A stretch of DNA of 64,000 nt, taken from the NCBI GenBank assembly GCA_964623625.1, contig CAZUUJ010000013.1, forward strand, positions 1-64,000, read 5' to 3'. The DNA comes from CAZLGM01 sp964623625 (GTDB lineage: Bacteria > Desulfobacterota > Desulfobulbia > Desulfobulbales > Desulfocapsaceae). The position numbers and the translations under genes were made by a program. Shown here one piece after another: positions 16,815 to 26,230 of the stretch. The number at the start of each line of letters is the position of its first letter. Positions within the stretch are counted from its first letter, which is position 1. Under the pieces are notes generated by a model. The model was given only the letters and a program-made list of their open reading frames with translations. It was not told the DNA's origin and did no database searches.

Positions 16815-16847
16815 CTGACTGAATACGTCACAAATGTATTCAGTCAG
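16815..16847 (+). terminator. Hairpin downstream of the pentapeptide gene
   Basis: A perfect 12-bp inverted repeat (CTGACTGAATAC, 16815-16826, with 16836-16847) begins 22 bases after the stop. There is no T-run after it, so termination is likely but not certain. Confidence 0.6.
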
Positions 16848-16944
16848 TCCGGTAGCATCATTTGATTAGTTAAAACCGTGCCATAATGACTCCGGATGTC
16901 TTTCACTATTTATTTGGATCATTCCGGGCCAGTACGCAGAATCT

Positions 16945-18024
16945 ATGGCAGAACCTTTAAAAAATCTCTATACCCAGGAGTTGATCCGCTCGCTTAGTGA
17001 GAGTCTGATCACTGAATATCCCAAATTCGATTCGTCCGGTTTTATTCAGTTCGTCTTTAACGAAGACTGGAAAAATAAAGCGTTGAAGCAGAGGATGTAC
17101 CACATCTCCGAAGCACTGTTTGGATTCTTACCAAGTGATTATCTAGCGGCGGTGTCGATCCTCAAACAAGTTTCACATCATTTTGACGGCTTTCAACATA
17201 TGTTTTTCCCAGGTTTTGTCGAGTTATACGGACTTGACCACTACGATATCTCCATTGATGCATTGGAGTATTTCACCTCCAACTCAAGTTCGGAATTTGC
17301 TGTTCGGCCCTTTATTCTAAAATATAAAGGGAAAATGATGACACAGATGGAGCGTTGGGCCGAATCGAACAACCATCATGTGAGAAGACTTGCCTCGGAA
17401 GGGTGCCGACCCCGGTTGCCATGGGCTATGGCTTTACCTTGCTTCAAACAGGATCCAACTCCGATCATTCCCATACTCGAACGACTCAAAGATGATGCCA
17501 GCGACTATGTGCGACGGAGTGTGGCAAACAATATCAATGATATTTCAAAGGATAATCCCGGGACTGTTATAGAGCTTGTTGATCGGTGGAAAGGGAAATC
17601 AATAAAAATGGACTGGGTTGTCAAACATGGTTGTCGTACGCTGCTCAAACAGGCTGATCCGTCGATCCTGACTCTTTTTGGCTTTTTAAAGCCTGATCAT
17701 GTCACGCTATTCGATTTTTCTGTGCAGAAAAGTGTGGTCTTGGGAGAACGCCTGGCTTTTTCATTTATATTGCGCTCCCCCGGAAAAAGACTGGGAAAAT
17801 TGCGGATTGAATACGGAATTGACCTGTTGAGAAAAAATTCCACTCACTCACGTAAACTCTTTAAGCTCTCAGAGTTTGAAACGGATAACAGTGAAAAGAG
17901 ATTGAGCAGGAGCCATCATTTCAGGGACGTTTCAACCCGGAATTATTACCCGGGAATTCATAGGTTGGCAATTGTTATCAATGGCGTTGAATTTGGGTGC
18001 CAGGAGTTTGAACTGTTTGTCTAG
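16945..18024 (+). CDS. AlkC-type DNA alkylation repair glycosylase
   Basis: A 359-residue protein with a HEAT-like helical repeat domain and the AlkC-family segment SEGCRPRLPWAMALP, followed by DASDYVRRSVANNINDISKD. AlkC/AlkD enzymes remove N3- and N7-alkylpurines from DNA. The last 100 residues, starting near VTLFDFSVQKS, look like a beta-sandwich extension as in longer AlkC proteins. The start at 16945 is an ATG with no strong ribosome-binding site. It stands alone on the plus strand. Confidence 0.83.
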   Translation: MAEPLKNLYTQELIRSLSESLITEYPKFDSSGFIQFVFNEDWKNKALKQRMYHISEALFGFLPSDYLAAVSILKQVSHHFDGFQHMFFPGFVELYGLDHYDISIDALEYFTSNSSSEFAVRPFILKYKGKMMTQMERWAESNNHHVRRLASEGCRPRLPWAMALPCFKQDPTPIIPILERLKDDASDYVRRSVANNINDISKDNPGTVIELVDRWKGKSIKMDWVVKHGCRTLLKQADPSILTLFGFLKPDHVTLFDFSVQKSVVLGERLAFSFILRSPGKRLGKLRIEYGIDLLRKNSTHSRKLFKLSEFETDNSEKRLSRSHHFRDVSTRNYYPGIHRLAIVINGVEFGCQEFELFV

Positions 18025-18374
18025 TTTGCATGCAGGGGACAACGGAAAAGAGTTTTTCCAGATTGCCGATAAAGTTTAGCTTATGGTGAGAAATCGGTAC
18101 CTTGCCGGACTAGCCTCCGGTCAACAATCGCTCATAACGGTTTAAGAGAGCTTAATCTGCCCAATAAAAGACCTTCTGTTACAATATCTTTCAAAAAATA
18201 CCTGATTCTTCAAATATACTGTCAAGTAGCCGATTCCTCCCGACCATCTGCTGAGTATAAATCGTAATCTGATAGTTTTTTGATGGGCCACCAAAGAAAA
18301 TAGAAACGGGCAACCCAATGGAACTGCCCGCTTGTCGTCATTTACAGTTTATGATGGAAGAGAAGTGTCGTTTG
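18025..18374. other. Intergenic stretch between alkC and the cupin gene
   Basis: No gene is visible in these 350 bases. A small CGGGCA/TGCCCG hairpin (18307-18330) sits between the convergent genes and may end one or both transcripts. Confidence 0.5.
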
Positions 18375-18665
18375 TTATGTGGTTTCTATTGCTTGACTTG
18401 GAAATAACACTTTCATGACCAAGCATTCTTCCTTGCAGATAAAAGGACCATGTACTTCTCCCGGAGGCCTATTGGCGAAATCACCTGCATCTAACCATTG
18501 ATTAAATGCAGCATCATACAGTTTGCCTGAAATAATGAATATTTCTTTTGGATATGTGTGAGATGTCCTTCCAAATTCAGCTGTGTCCGCCCCAGCTTTA
18601 AATCGTGTCAATCTTGTATAATCACCGGTCTTTTCATCAATTGCCAAAGTGAGTTGTTCCAGCAT
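18375..18665 (-). CDS. Cupin-domain protein, probably 5'-frameshifted
   Basis: The 96 residues from ATG 18665 form a ChrR-like cupin (a HTYPKEIFIISG strand pair, then a PPGEVHGPF metal-site-like segment). Upstream in the same frame the bases encode NVFAPENSNKWHPIPG and more with no stop, which fits the family N-terminus, but no start codon is present there. An ATG at 18762 begins MKKNYIK in a frame that is offset by one base. Deleting one T from the T5 run at 18740-18744 would join both into a 128-residue protein. The gene is therefore either mutated or the sequence has a one-base error. Confidence 0.65.
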   Translation of the reverse strand: MLEQLTLAIDEKTGDYTRLTRFKAGADTAEFGRTSHTYPKEIFIISGKLYDAAFNQWLDAGDFANRPPGEVHGPFICKEECLVMKVLFPSQAIETT

Positions 18666-18785
18666 GCCGGATGTGCCTGGGATGGGGTGCCATTTATTCG
18701 AGTTTTCGGGAGCGAATACATTCCAGTATGTTGCTGTGCTTTTTGATATAGTTTTTCTTCATTTATTGTCACATAACTTTTTTTA

Positions 18786-19232
18786 TCAGAACGGTTTTTT
18801 TATATCGATAACTTCAAGGCTATAGGTAAGATGATGACCTGCCAGCGGGTGATTATAATCGATGGTGATACTGTCACCCTTGACTTCGATGACGGTTGCC
18901 GGAACCTGGTGGGTATGCCCATCTTTCTCAACAGCTAGGGAAATGATCATACCGGGTTTGGGATCGATTTTGTCTCCGATCTGTTTTCTATGCAACTCCT
19001 GAATCAGGTTTTTCATTCGTTGGCCGTACGATTCGTCGGGGTCGATCCGTACTTGTTTTTTCTCGCCTATCTTCATTCCAATAAGGGCCGCTTCAAGGGT
19101 GGGGGGTGCCTCCTGTTTCCCCAGTTCCAGCTTCATCGGTTTTTCGGCTTGGGCCGTCTTGAAAACCGTACCGTCATCCAGACGGCCGGTATACGTCATG
19201 GTTACGATGTCCTTTGCTTCAACCTGTTTCAT
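18786..19232 (-). CDS. FKBP-type peptidyl-prolyl isomerase (SlyD-like)
   Basis: A 148-residue protein with the FKBP core (MTYTGRLDDGTVF, then LIGMKIGEKKQVRIDPDESYG), an insert-in-flap region and the returning strands GDSITIDYNHPLAGHHLTYSLEVIDI. It catalyses cis-trans proline isomerisation and may act as a chaperone. SlyD-like proteins carry a His-rich tail for nickel, which this one lacks. I chose the ATG at 19232; a longer reading frame upstream has no family similarity. Confidence 0.88.
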   Translation of the reverse strand: MKQVEAKDIVTMTYTGRLDDGTVFKTAQAEKPMKLELGKQEAPPTLEAALIGMKIGEKKQVRIDPDESYGQRMKNLIQELHRKQIGDKIDPKPGMIISLAVEKDGHTHQVPATVIEVKGDSITIDYNHPLAGHHLTYSLEVIDIKKPF

Positions 19233-19493
19233 ACTAATTTTTTCACTCCGTAAGAAAAGAAATTGAACGACACTAATTGTTAAAAGGGTGTTATCTGTTT
19301 TAAAAAATTTGTCGCGTTGCGTTTTAATGATTCCCGTATACCATAAATATTTCTTATTCAAGGTCAAGTTTGCTGCCCATGTTTCTTGACAAAGGCAAAA
19401 GAGCATCATAGTGTAAGAGCTTTTTGTACGTGATTTTACCGGGATCAACCGGTTTGAATTGAATGAGCCCTTTAGCAGGAGTAACAAAGTTCC

Positions 19494-19673
19494 ATGGAGC
19501 TTTTCTGTGAAAAATACGGGGATGCAATGGAGAGTGAGGTTGCAAGCTGCGCTCATCCGGAGGAGTATTGCCAGTTTCGCAAAAAATGCTTGATTCATTT
19601 CTTTGATCAGGAAAATAATAGGAAAAACAAAAAAGAGCAGCAAGTGGCTGTCCAGGATAATCAGAACAAATAA
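19494..19673 (+). CDS. Small cysteine-containing protein (59 residues)
   Basis: This short gene starts with MELFCEKYGDAMESEVASC and continues with AHPEEYCQFRKKCLIHFF. Four cysteines at residues 5, 19, 26 and 32, in a C-x13-C-x6-C-x5-C pattern, could bind a metal or Fe-S centre. An AGGAG motif lies 13 bases before the ATG, a slightly long spacing. It ends 8 bases before hisI on the same strand, so it is probably co-transcribed with hisI. I have seen similar HPEEYCxFR proteins in Desulfobacterota, but function is unknown. Confidence 0.7.
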   Translation: MELFCEKYGDAMESEVASCAHPEEYCQFRKKCLIHFFDQENNRKNKKEQQVAVQDNQNK

Positions 19674-19681
19674 CAAACGAT

Positions 19682-20065
19682 ATGGTACTACTGGATTTCG
19701 ATAAATCGGCTGATGGTTTGCTACCCGCAATCGTGCAGGATTACGGCAGTGGTGACGTATTGATGCTGGCCTATATCAATAAAGAGTCGTGGCAAAAAAC
19801 GCTGGATAGTGGAAAAGCCCATTTCTGGAGCCGTTCAAGAAATAAAATCTGGCTCAAGGGTGAGTCTTCCGGCCATGTTCAATTAATCAAAGAGATCTAT
19901 GTCGACTGTGACCAGGATACTGTTGTGTTCAAGGTAGAGCAGCTTGGCGGAGCCGCCTGTCATAAAGGCTATCGCTCCTGTTTCTTTCGGGTCGTTGATG
20001 GCGAACAGATGAGGGTCGTTGGTGAGAAGGTTTTCGATCCTGAAACGGTGTATGCAAACAAATAA
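19682..20065 (+). CDS. hisI: Phosphoribosyl-AMP cyclohydrolase
   Basis: A 127-residue HisI that opens the purine ring of PR-AMP, the third step of histidine synthesis. It shows GDVLMLAYINKE, HFWSRSRNKIWLKGESSGH, the metal-binding DCDQD motif and GGAACHKGYRSCFFR with the zinc cysteines. It lacks the HisE pyrophosphohydrolase domain found in fused HisIE. It is followed by hisG. Confidence 0.95.
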   Translation: MVLLDFDKSADGLLPAIVQDYGSGDVLMLAYINKESWQKTLDSGKAHFWSRSRNKIWLKGESSGHVQLIKEIYVDCDQDTVVFKVEQLGGAACHKGYRSCFFRVVDGEQMRVVGEKVFDPETVYANK

Positions 20066-20111
20066 ACGGGACCTGTTACAGAGATTCCGCGGAAGATAGG
20101 TGGAGAAAACG

Positions 20112-20984
20112 ATGAATCAACTGAAACTTGGACTGCCAAAGGGCAGCCTTGAAAAATCAACCATTGAACTGTTCGAAAAAGCGGGTTGGGTGATCAAGCC
20201 GAAATTGAGAAATTACTTTCCGGAAATTGATGATCCCGAGCTTGCCTGCTCCATCTGTCGTCCCCAGGAAATGTCCAGGTATGTGGAGTCAGGGATGCTG
20301 GATGCCGGCATTACAGGAAAGGACTGGACGATGGAAAATGAGTCGGAGGCGGTAGTCGTTACCGATCTGGTGTATTCCAAAGTGAGTCGCAAACCGACCC
20401 GTTGGGTGATCGCTGTTGACGGAAAATCTGATATCCGGAAAATAGAGGATCTTGAAGGCAAGAAAATCGCAACGGAACTGGTCAATGTAACAACAAAATT
20501 CTTCCAATCGAAAAAAATCAATGTTGAGATCGAATTTTCTTGGGGTGCCACCGAAGCAAAGGTGGTATCCGGTCTTGCCGATGCCATAGTTGAGGTGACT
20601 GAGACGGAATCAACCATCCGGGCCCATGGATTACGCATTATCTATGAATTAATGGAATCCAATACCCAGTTCATTGCCAACAAAGACGCATGGGCTGATC
20701 CTTGTAAACGTGAGAAAATTGCGAATATTGCACTTCTGTTGCAGGGTGCTTTAAAAGCGGATCGGATTGTTGGTCTGAAGATGAATGTCGCTGATGAGAA
20801 TTTGAAAAAAATCATTGATATGCTTCCGAGTCTGAACGCGCCGACCGTTGCCACCTTATATAATAAACAGTGGCATTCCGTTGAAACGGTTATTTCGGAA
20901 GACTTGGTCCGTGAGCTAATTCCCCGACTGATGAAGGAAGGAGCCGAAGGGATTATTGAATATCCTTTGAATAAAGTCATCTGA
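20112..20984 (+). CDS. hisG: ATP phosphoribosyltransferase, long form
   Basis: A 290-residue HisG that starts histidine synthesis by joining ATP and PRPP. It has the family N-terminus LKLGLPKGSLEKSTIELFEKAGW, the GITGKDW motif and the DAIVEVTETESTIRAHGL signature, plus the extra C-terminal regulatory region of the long form (no HisZ needed). I chose ATG 20112 with AGGTGGAG before it; an upstream GTG adds four residues. The next gene, engB, begins 1 base after its stop. Confidence 0.95.
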   Translation: MNQLKLGLPKGSLEKSTIELFEKAGWVIKPKLRNYFPEIDDPELACSICRPQEMSRYVESGMLDAGITGKDWTMENESEAVVVTDLVYSKVSRKPTRWVIAVDGKSDIRKIEDLEGKKIATELVNVTTKFFQSKKINVEIEFSWGATEAKVVSGLADAIVEVTETESTIRAHGLRIIYELMESNTQFIANKDAWADPCKREKIANIALLLQGALKADRIVGLKMNVADENLKKIIDMLPSLNAPTVATLYNKQWHSVETVISEDLVRELIPRLMKEGAEGIIEYPLNKVI

Positions 20985-20985
20985 C

Positions 20986-21564
20986 ATGGATGTGTCAAAC
21001 CCCAGATTCCTGCTCAGCGTTCATCACCTGAAACAACTGCCCGACGAAGAACTGCCTGAAATAGCCTTTGCCGGTCGTTCCAATGTGGGTAAATCAAGTC
21101 TGATGAACAGGTTGTTGGGACGGAAAGGCCTGGTGAAGGTGAGCGGCAGTCCTGGAAAGACCCAGGGACTTAATTTTTTTCTGGTCGCCGGCAAACTCCA
21201 TTTGGTCGATTTACCGGGGTATGGTTATGCTAAAGTGTCGAAGAAGATGCAGCAGGACTGGCAACGATTGATTACCAGCTATCTTGAAAACCGCAAAACT
21301 CTTTGCTGCGTGGTCGTTATCATGGATCTGCGGCACGGCCCCAAAGAACAAGACGGACAACTGCTCGCCTGGTTGAAGCAGAAAAACATTCCCTTCCTTC
21401 CTGTCTACACAAAAGCCGACAAACTCTCCGGTAATGTGAAAACAAAAAATGCTGGTTTGCTCGATGCCGGACATACAATAAGGCCGGATGAAAGGGTGCT
21501 GTTTTCAGCAAAGTCGGGTGAGGGGCTGGACAAACTGAAAGAAAAACTGCAATCTTTCCTGTAA
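20986..21564 (+). CDS. engB: Ribosome biogenesis GTPase EngB/YsxC
   Basis: A 192-residue small GTPase with G1 GRSNVGKSSLMN, G3 DLPGYGYAKV and G4 TKADKL, preceded by the SPGKTQGLNFF switch-I region that is typical of EngB. It assists 50S subunit assembly. It begins right after hisG, so it is translated from the same transcript. Confidence 0.93.
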   Translation: MDVSNPRFLLSVHHLKQLPDEELPEIAFAGRSNVGKSSLMNRLLGRKGLVKVSGSPGKTQGLNFFLVAGKLHLVDLPGYGYAKVSKKMQQDWQRLITSYLENRKTLCCVVVIMDLRHGPKEQDGQLLAWLKQKNIPFLPVYTKADKLSGNVKTKNAGLLDAGHTIRPDERVLFSAKSGEGLDKLKEKLQSFL

Positions 21565-21801
21565 TCCATTAAAGCCGGCTAGCCCGGATTTCTCATGAAC
21601 ATTGTGTCAATTTATATAAATGCTCTCTATTCTCAATATGTTAAATGGTGGTGTCAAAAAGAATAAATTTGCACAATGTTCACCCAAGGCGATGCGATAC
21701 GGCTACTTCTGCTTTGTCTCTAAGCGGGCAGGCATAGGTAACTATAACTTACCCGCCTGTTCCTCGCATAAGCAACTGTCTCACATCGTGAGAAATCCAG
21801 G

Positions 21802-23592
21802 CTAGTCAGTTTTCAGCACCGATAAAAAAGCCTTTTGCGGAATGTCAACATTACCGACGGTCTTCATCCGTTTCTTGCCTGCCTTCTGTTTTTCCAGAAG
21901 CTTTCTCTTTCTGGTAATATCACCGCCGTAACACTTGGCGGTCACATCTTTTCTCAGAGCCGAAATGTTCTTTCTGGCGATGATGGTGCCGCCGATGGCT
22001 GCCTGAATGGCGATTTTGAACATCTGGCGGGGAATTTCATCTCTTAGCTTTTCACAGGCGGAAAGCCCTCTGGCCCTGGTATTTGAACGGTGAACAAGCT
22101 GGGAGAGGGCGTCCACCACCTCGCCGTTGACCAGGATATCCAGTTTGACCAGGTCGCTTTTCCTATAATCCAGCAGTTCATAATCAAATGATCCGTATCC
22201 CTGGGTGACCGACTTGAGCCTGTCATAAAAATCATAAATGACATCGGCAAGCGGCAGTTCGCAGATGAATTCGATGCGGCCAGGCATGGGGTAGTGGTAG
22301 TGCGTGTTCTCGCCGCGCCTTTCCATACACAGCGTCATGACCACACCCATATATCGTTCCGGGATGAGAATGGTGGCCTTGATAAAAGGCTCTTCGATCC
22401 GGTTGATTTTAGCCGGGTCCGGGAAATAAGCCGGGTTGTCCACCTCCACCATGGTGTCATCGTTGAGGTAGAAGTTATATTTGACCGAAGGTACTGTTAA
22501 TATAAGGGGAATGTCATATTCCCTTTCCAGACGCTCCTGAACAACTTCAAGATGGAGCAGTCCGAGAAATCCGCACCGGAAGCCGAACCCAAGAGCTGCT
22601 GAAGTGTCTTTCTGAAAAGTGAGGGCGGCATCGTTGAGTTGCAGTTTCTCAAAGGCAGTGACCAGGTTCTCGTAATCATCGGTGGAGATCGGGTAAATTG
22701 AAGAAAAAACGACCTGTTGAATTGTCTTAAAACCGGGCAGCGGCTTATCACACGGCGTTGCTTTGTGGGTGATGGTATCTCCCGGCCTGGTGTCCTGGAC
22801 CGTTTTGATTCCTGCGAGGATATAGCCTACTTCACCGGCAGAGAGCTCTTTTTGCGGCATTCGTTTTATCTGGAAAAGCCCGACTTCCTCAACCTTGTAC
22901 TCGGCATTGTTGGACATGAATGTGATCTGGTCGCCGGGTCGTATTTTTCCGTTGACGATTCGCACCGAAATGATGGTTCCTCTGAACGGGTCATAATTGG
23001 CATCAAAAATCAGGGCCTGTAAAGGAGCATTGGTGTCTCCCTCAGGTGGTGGAATATGTTTGACAATAGTTTCCAGGATATCACCTACACCATCACCGGT
23101 TTTGGCAGAGCAGAGTTGGATCAATTCTCCCTCAAGGCCCAGGTCTTCCTCAACCTGAAGAGCAACCTGTTCCGGCTCGGCAGAAGGCAGATCGATCTTG
23201 TTAATCACCGGTATGATCTCCAGATCGTTTTCCATGGCCAGGTACAGGTTGGCCAAGGTCTGGGCCTCAACACCCTGGGCGGCATCAATGAGGAGCAATG
23301 CTCCTTCACATGAGGTCAGAGCCCTGGAGACTTCATAACTGAAATCGACGTGACCGGGGGTGTCGACCAGATTCAACCAGTAAGTCTTGCCGTCACTGGC
23401 AGTGTAAGGTAGACAGATCGTCTGGCTTTTTATGGTAATGCCTCTTTCCCGTTCAATGTCCATGTTATCAAGGAGTTGATCATGAAACTCACGGTCGGAG
23501 ATGAGGCCGCACATCTGAATCATACGGTCGGCAAGGGTCGATTTACCGTGATCGATATGGGCAATAATTGAGAAGTTGCGAGTGTCTTTCAT
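21802..23592 (-). CDS. lepA: Elongation factor 4 (LepA)
   Basis: A 596-residue GTPase, at full family length. G1 is AHIDHGKSTLADRMI, G2 contains RGITIKSQT, G3 DTPGHVDFSYEVSRAL and G4 NKIDLPSAEP. The C-terminus has the LepA-specific basic tail KCYGGDITRKRKLLEKQKAGKKRMK. LepA back-translocates or remodels stalled ribosomes. It converges with engB. Confidence 0.97.
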   Translation of the reverse strand: MKDTRNFSIIAHIDHGKSTLADRMIQMCGLISDREFHDQLLDNMDIERERGITIKSQTICLPYTASDGKTYWLNLVDTPGHVDFSYEVSRALTSCEGALLLIDAAQGVEAQTLANLYLAMENDLEIIPVINKIDLPSAEPEQVALQVEEDLGLEGELIQLCSAKTGDGVGDILETIVKHIPPPEGDTNAPLQALIFDANYDPFRGTIISVRIVNGKIRPGDQITFMSNNAEYKVEEVGLFQIKRMPQKELSAGEVGYILAGIKTVQDTRPGDTITHKATPCDKPLPGFKTIQQVVFSSIYPISTDDYENLVTAFEKLQLNDAALTFQKDTSAALGFGFRCGFLGLLHLEVVQERLEREYDIPLILTVPSVKYNFYLNDDTMVEVDNPAYFPDPAKINRIEEPFIKATILIPERYMGVVMTLCMERRGENTHYHYPMPGRIEFICELPLADVIYDFYDRLKSVTQGYGSFDYELLDYRKSDLVKLDILVNGEVVDALSQLVHRSNTRARGLSACEKLRDEIPRQMFKIAIQAAIGGTIIARKNISALRKDVTAKCYGGDITRKRKLLEKQKAGKKRMKTVGNVDIPQKAFLSVLKTD

Positions 23593-23624
23593 TTCCTGTT
23601 AACTAGATCAAACGTTCATTTGGA

Positions 23625-23725
23625 GTAAACAACCGCGCGTAAAACTCGTGGTTTTAATTGCCGGCGTAGCCGGCGGTTTCAAAAGCTTGTGGTAAAACCG
23701 TTTCGCAAGAATAATTGAAAAATTG
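23625..23725. repeat. Dispersed hairpin repeat, family 2, degenerate copy 4
   Basis: GTAAACAACCGCGCGT, a GCCGGCGTAGCCGGC hairpin and GGTAAAACCG blocks match copies 2 and 3 with several changes and one missing hairpin. Unlike the others it does not overlap a stop codon; it lies upstream of the lepA start (23592) and of rpoH. Confidence 0.7.
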
Positions 23726-23790
23726 TGAACACCAAACACTAGCATAATCGCAAAGAGAAGAAAATAAAATTTTTAGCACTTATCGCGCTG

Positions 23791-23799
23791 TGATATAAT
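23791..23799 (+). promoter_or_regulatory. Candidate extended -10 promoter for rpoH
   Basis: TGATATAAT (TG-A-TATAAT) is an exact extended -10 box, about 135 bases before the rpoH start. No clear -35 is present at 17 bases, which is acceptable for an extended -10. Confidence 0.4.
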
Positions 23800-23934
23800 G
23801 ATTGCACTTTAGGCAGGTTGAAGTAGTATAACATGCTTTGTTTTCTCACCGAAAACCGGAAAAGAAGACTCTTCAGGTCAGATTCAATTGAGTTATCCTA
23901 GACAGTCCCCTAATGACAGGGTGGCTGACTTGCC

Positions 23935-24912
23935 ATGGCTAAGAAAGACGAAAAAATCAAACAGGACATAACCGAACCTTATACTGAATCGCTGGTTTCT
24001 ATATCTGATGATGAAAACCTGCCGGCGTTGAGTAATCCCGCGCTGCATCGGTATCTCCAGGAAATCAGTCAATATGAACTGCTCACCCGGGAAGAGACCA
24101 ATGAGCTGGCCACCCGTTTCAGGGAAACCGGGGACCAGGACGCGGCGTATCGGTTGGTTTCTTCAAATCTGAGGCTGGTAGTCAAGGTGGCCATGGATTT
24201 TCAAAAGTACTGGATGCAGAATTTTATGGACCTGATCCAGGAGGGTAATGTGGGGCTGGTTCAGGCGACCAAGAAATTTGATCCCTACAGGGGAGTCAAA
24301 TTCTCCTATTATGCGGCCTACTGGATACGGGCTTATGTATTGAAGTTCATCATGGATAACTGGCGCCTGGTGAAAATAGGAACCACCCAGGCTCAGAGAA
24401 AACTCTTTTTCAGCCTTAATAAAGAGCGCAAAATGCTTGAAGCCCAAGGGTTTGCGGCTGAACCTAAATTACTTGCCGAGAGGTTGAATGTAAAGGAGAA
24501 AGAAGTCATCGAAATGAGTCAGCGAATGGACAGCTGGGATGTTTCGCTGGAGAGCCCTGTCAGAGCAGACTCCGATGATGAGCAGAAATCCTTTATTCCG
24601 AGTAATGATCCGGATGTCGAGGCCAGAGTTGCCGGCAAGGAAGTGAAAAATCGATTGACAGAACTGCTGGCTGAACTCCAGGAAAGGCTCAATGAGAAGG
24701 AGAAGGTCATCCTGGAGAAGCGGCTGCTTTCCGATGATCCACTGACCCTGCAGAATATTGCCGATAAGTTTGATATTTCAAGAGAACGTGTCAGGCAGAT
24801 CGAAGTGAATCTGCTTAAGAAAATGCGAAAATATTTTGAAACGGTTATGCCTGATATCGTCGATTTTTTCGATGGTGAGAAAATTATTATCAATTCAGAA
24901 AACGAAGAATAG
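23935..24912 (+). CDS. rpoH: RNA polymerase heat-shock sigma factor (sigma-32)
   Basis: A 325-residue group-3 sigma70 protein. Region 2 includes NLRLVVKVAMDFQKYWM, DLIQEGNVGLVQATKKFDPY and the -10-recognising FSYYAAYWIRAYVL. The RpoH-box segment AQRKLFFSLNKER follows, and region 4 carries LQNIADKFDISRERVRQIE. The RpoH box and the order of regions favour sigma-32 over RpoD. The acidic N-terminal region of about 30 residues is slightly longer than in E. coli. Confidence 0.93.
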   Translation: MAKKDEKIKQDITEPYTESLVSISDDENLPALSNPALHRYLQEISQYELLTREETNELATRFRETGDQDAAYRLVSSNLRLVVKVAMDFQKYWMQNFMDLIQEGNVGLVQATKKFDPYRGVKFSYYAAYWIRAYVLKFIMDNWRLVKIGTTQAQRKLFFSLNKERKMLEAQGFAAEPKLLAERLNVKEKEVIEMSQRMDSWDVSLESPVRADSDDEQKSFIPSNDPDVEARVAGKEVKNRLTELLAELQERLNEKEKVILEKRLLSDDPLTLQNIADKFDISRERVRQIEVNLLKKMRKYFETVMPDIVDFFDGEKIIINSENEE

Positions 24913-24938
24913 CATCGATTCAGCTTGCGTAGAATTTT

Positions 24939-26114
24939 ATGAAAGTACCTCTGCTTGATATTCAGGCCCAGTTAGCCCCCATGCGTGACGAGATCATAGA
25001 AGCTGCGATCACCGTCATCGATTCAACCCGTTATATTATGGGCCCGGAGGTGGTTGAACTGGAAGAAAAGGTAGCCGCTTATTCGGACTGTAGCCGCGGT
25101 GTCGGTGTTTCCAGTGGCACAGATGCTCTACTGGCTTCATTAATGGCCTTGGATATCAGTCCCGGTGATCAGATAATAACCACACCCTATTCCTTTTTCG
25201 CCACCATGGGAGTCATCCTCAGGTGTGGTGCGACACCGGTTTTCGCAGATATTGATCCCATATCCTACAATATCGACCCTAGGCAGATCGGCGGACTGCT
25301 TGACCAGGATACCGACCGGAAGATCAAGGCGATTTTACCTGTCCATCTTTATGGCCAGTGTGCCGATATGACACCCATTATCGAACTTGCATCCCAATAT
25401 GATATCGCAATCATTGAAGATGCGGCCCAAGCCATCGGCGCTGAATATCCGCTGAAGACAGCGGAAGGTGTCCAGTGGAGGAAAGCCGGGTCGATGGGGT
25501 TGGCCGGCTGTTTTTCCTTTTTCCCAAGTAAAAACCTGGGAGGCATCGGTGACGGAGGCATGATCGTCTCCAATGACCGGTCGTTTGCAGATAAGCTTGC
25601 CTTGCTCAGAAACCATGGTGCCCATCCCAAATATCACCATGAATTAGTTGGCGGCAATTTTCGTCTTGACCCGATCCAGGCTGCTGTGTTGAAATTCAAG
25701 CTGGCCCATCTGGAAAACTGGCATCAGCAGCGGAGGCAAAATGCTGATCAGTATAATAAACTCTTTAATAATAGCTCTCTGATAGCAGAAGGGCTGGTAT
25801 CTTGCCCTGAAGCGGTTTACATCGATGATAAGGATGGGGTGAACAGAAATCACCATATCTACAATCAATATGTGATACGGGTAAAGAAACGGGATGAGTT
25901 GAAAGAGCGGTTGCAAAAAAATGAAATTGGCTGCGAAGTGTATTATCCTGTTCCCCTTCATCGTCAGCAATGTCTTGGTAATTCTCAGACAGTGATATCT
26001 CTCCCCCACGCCGAAAAGGCGGCTCAAGAAACGATCGCCCTGCCGATCTATCCCGAATTGACCGATCAGATGCAGGAATATGTGGTGGAGACAATAGCGA
26101 AATTTTACAGGTAG
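24939..26114 (+). CDS. DegT/DnrJ/EryC1/StrS aminotransferase
   Basis: A 391-residue PLP enzyme of the sugar aminotransferase group. It shows the N-terminal LLDIQAQLAPMRDEI, the SSGTDALLASLMAL nucleotide/PLP region, HLYGQCADM, IEDAAQAIGAEY and the lysine-containing FFPSKNLGGIGDGGM, in which the Lys forms the Schiff base. Such enzymes aminate nucleotide sugars for cell-surface glycans. It lies 26 bases after rpoH and ends at a strong hairpin at 26201. Confidence 0.92.
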   Translation: MKVPLLDIQAQLAPMRDEIIEAAITVIDSTRYIMGPEVVELEEKVAAYSDCSRGVGVSSGTDALLASLMALDISPGDQIITTPYSFFATMGVILRCGATPVFADIDPISYNIDPRQIGGLLDQDTDRKIKAILPVHLYGQCADMTPIIELASQYDIAIIEDAAQAIGAEYPLKTAEGVQWRKAGSMGLAGCFSFFPSKNLGGIGDGGMIVSNDRSFADKLALLRNHGAHPKYHHELVGGNFRLDPIQAAVLKFKLAHLENWHQQRRQNADQYNKLFNNSSLIAEGLVSCPEAVYIDDKDGVNRNHHIYNQYVIRVKKRDELKERLQKNEIGCEVYYPVPLHRQQCLGNSQTVISLPHAEKAAQETIALPIYPELTDQMQEYVVETIAKFYR

Positions 26115-26200
26115 AGGTGTTTGATTCAACCTTGCTTTTTATAATCTGGATGATCGGCTCCTTAGTTGTCGTCCTCCTTTGTCTTTCTGCTGAAAACAAT

Positions 26201-26230
26201 AACTCGACCGGTCCTGCCGGTCGAGTTTAC
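26201..26230 (+). terminator. Intrinsic terminator after the DegT-family gene
   Basis: AACTCGACCGG pairs with CCGGTCGAGTT around a TCCTG loop (26201-26211, 26217-26227) and is followed by TTAC. It ends the upstream transcript and is one reason to reject a GTG start at 26117 for the following gene. Confidence 0.75.

Noticed and set aside
22294..23313. Open frames opposite lepA
   Set aside because: They overlap a highly conserved gene and have no family pattern.
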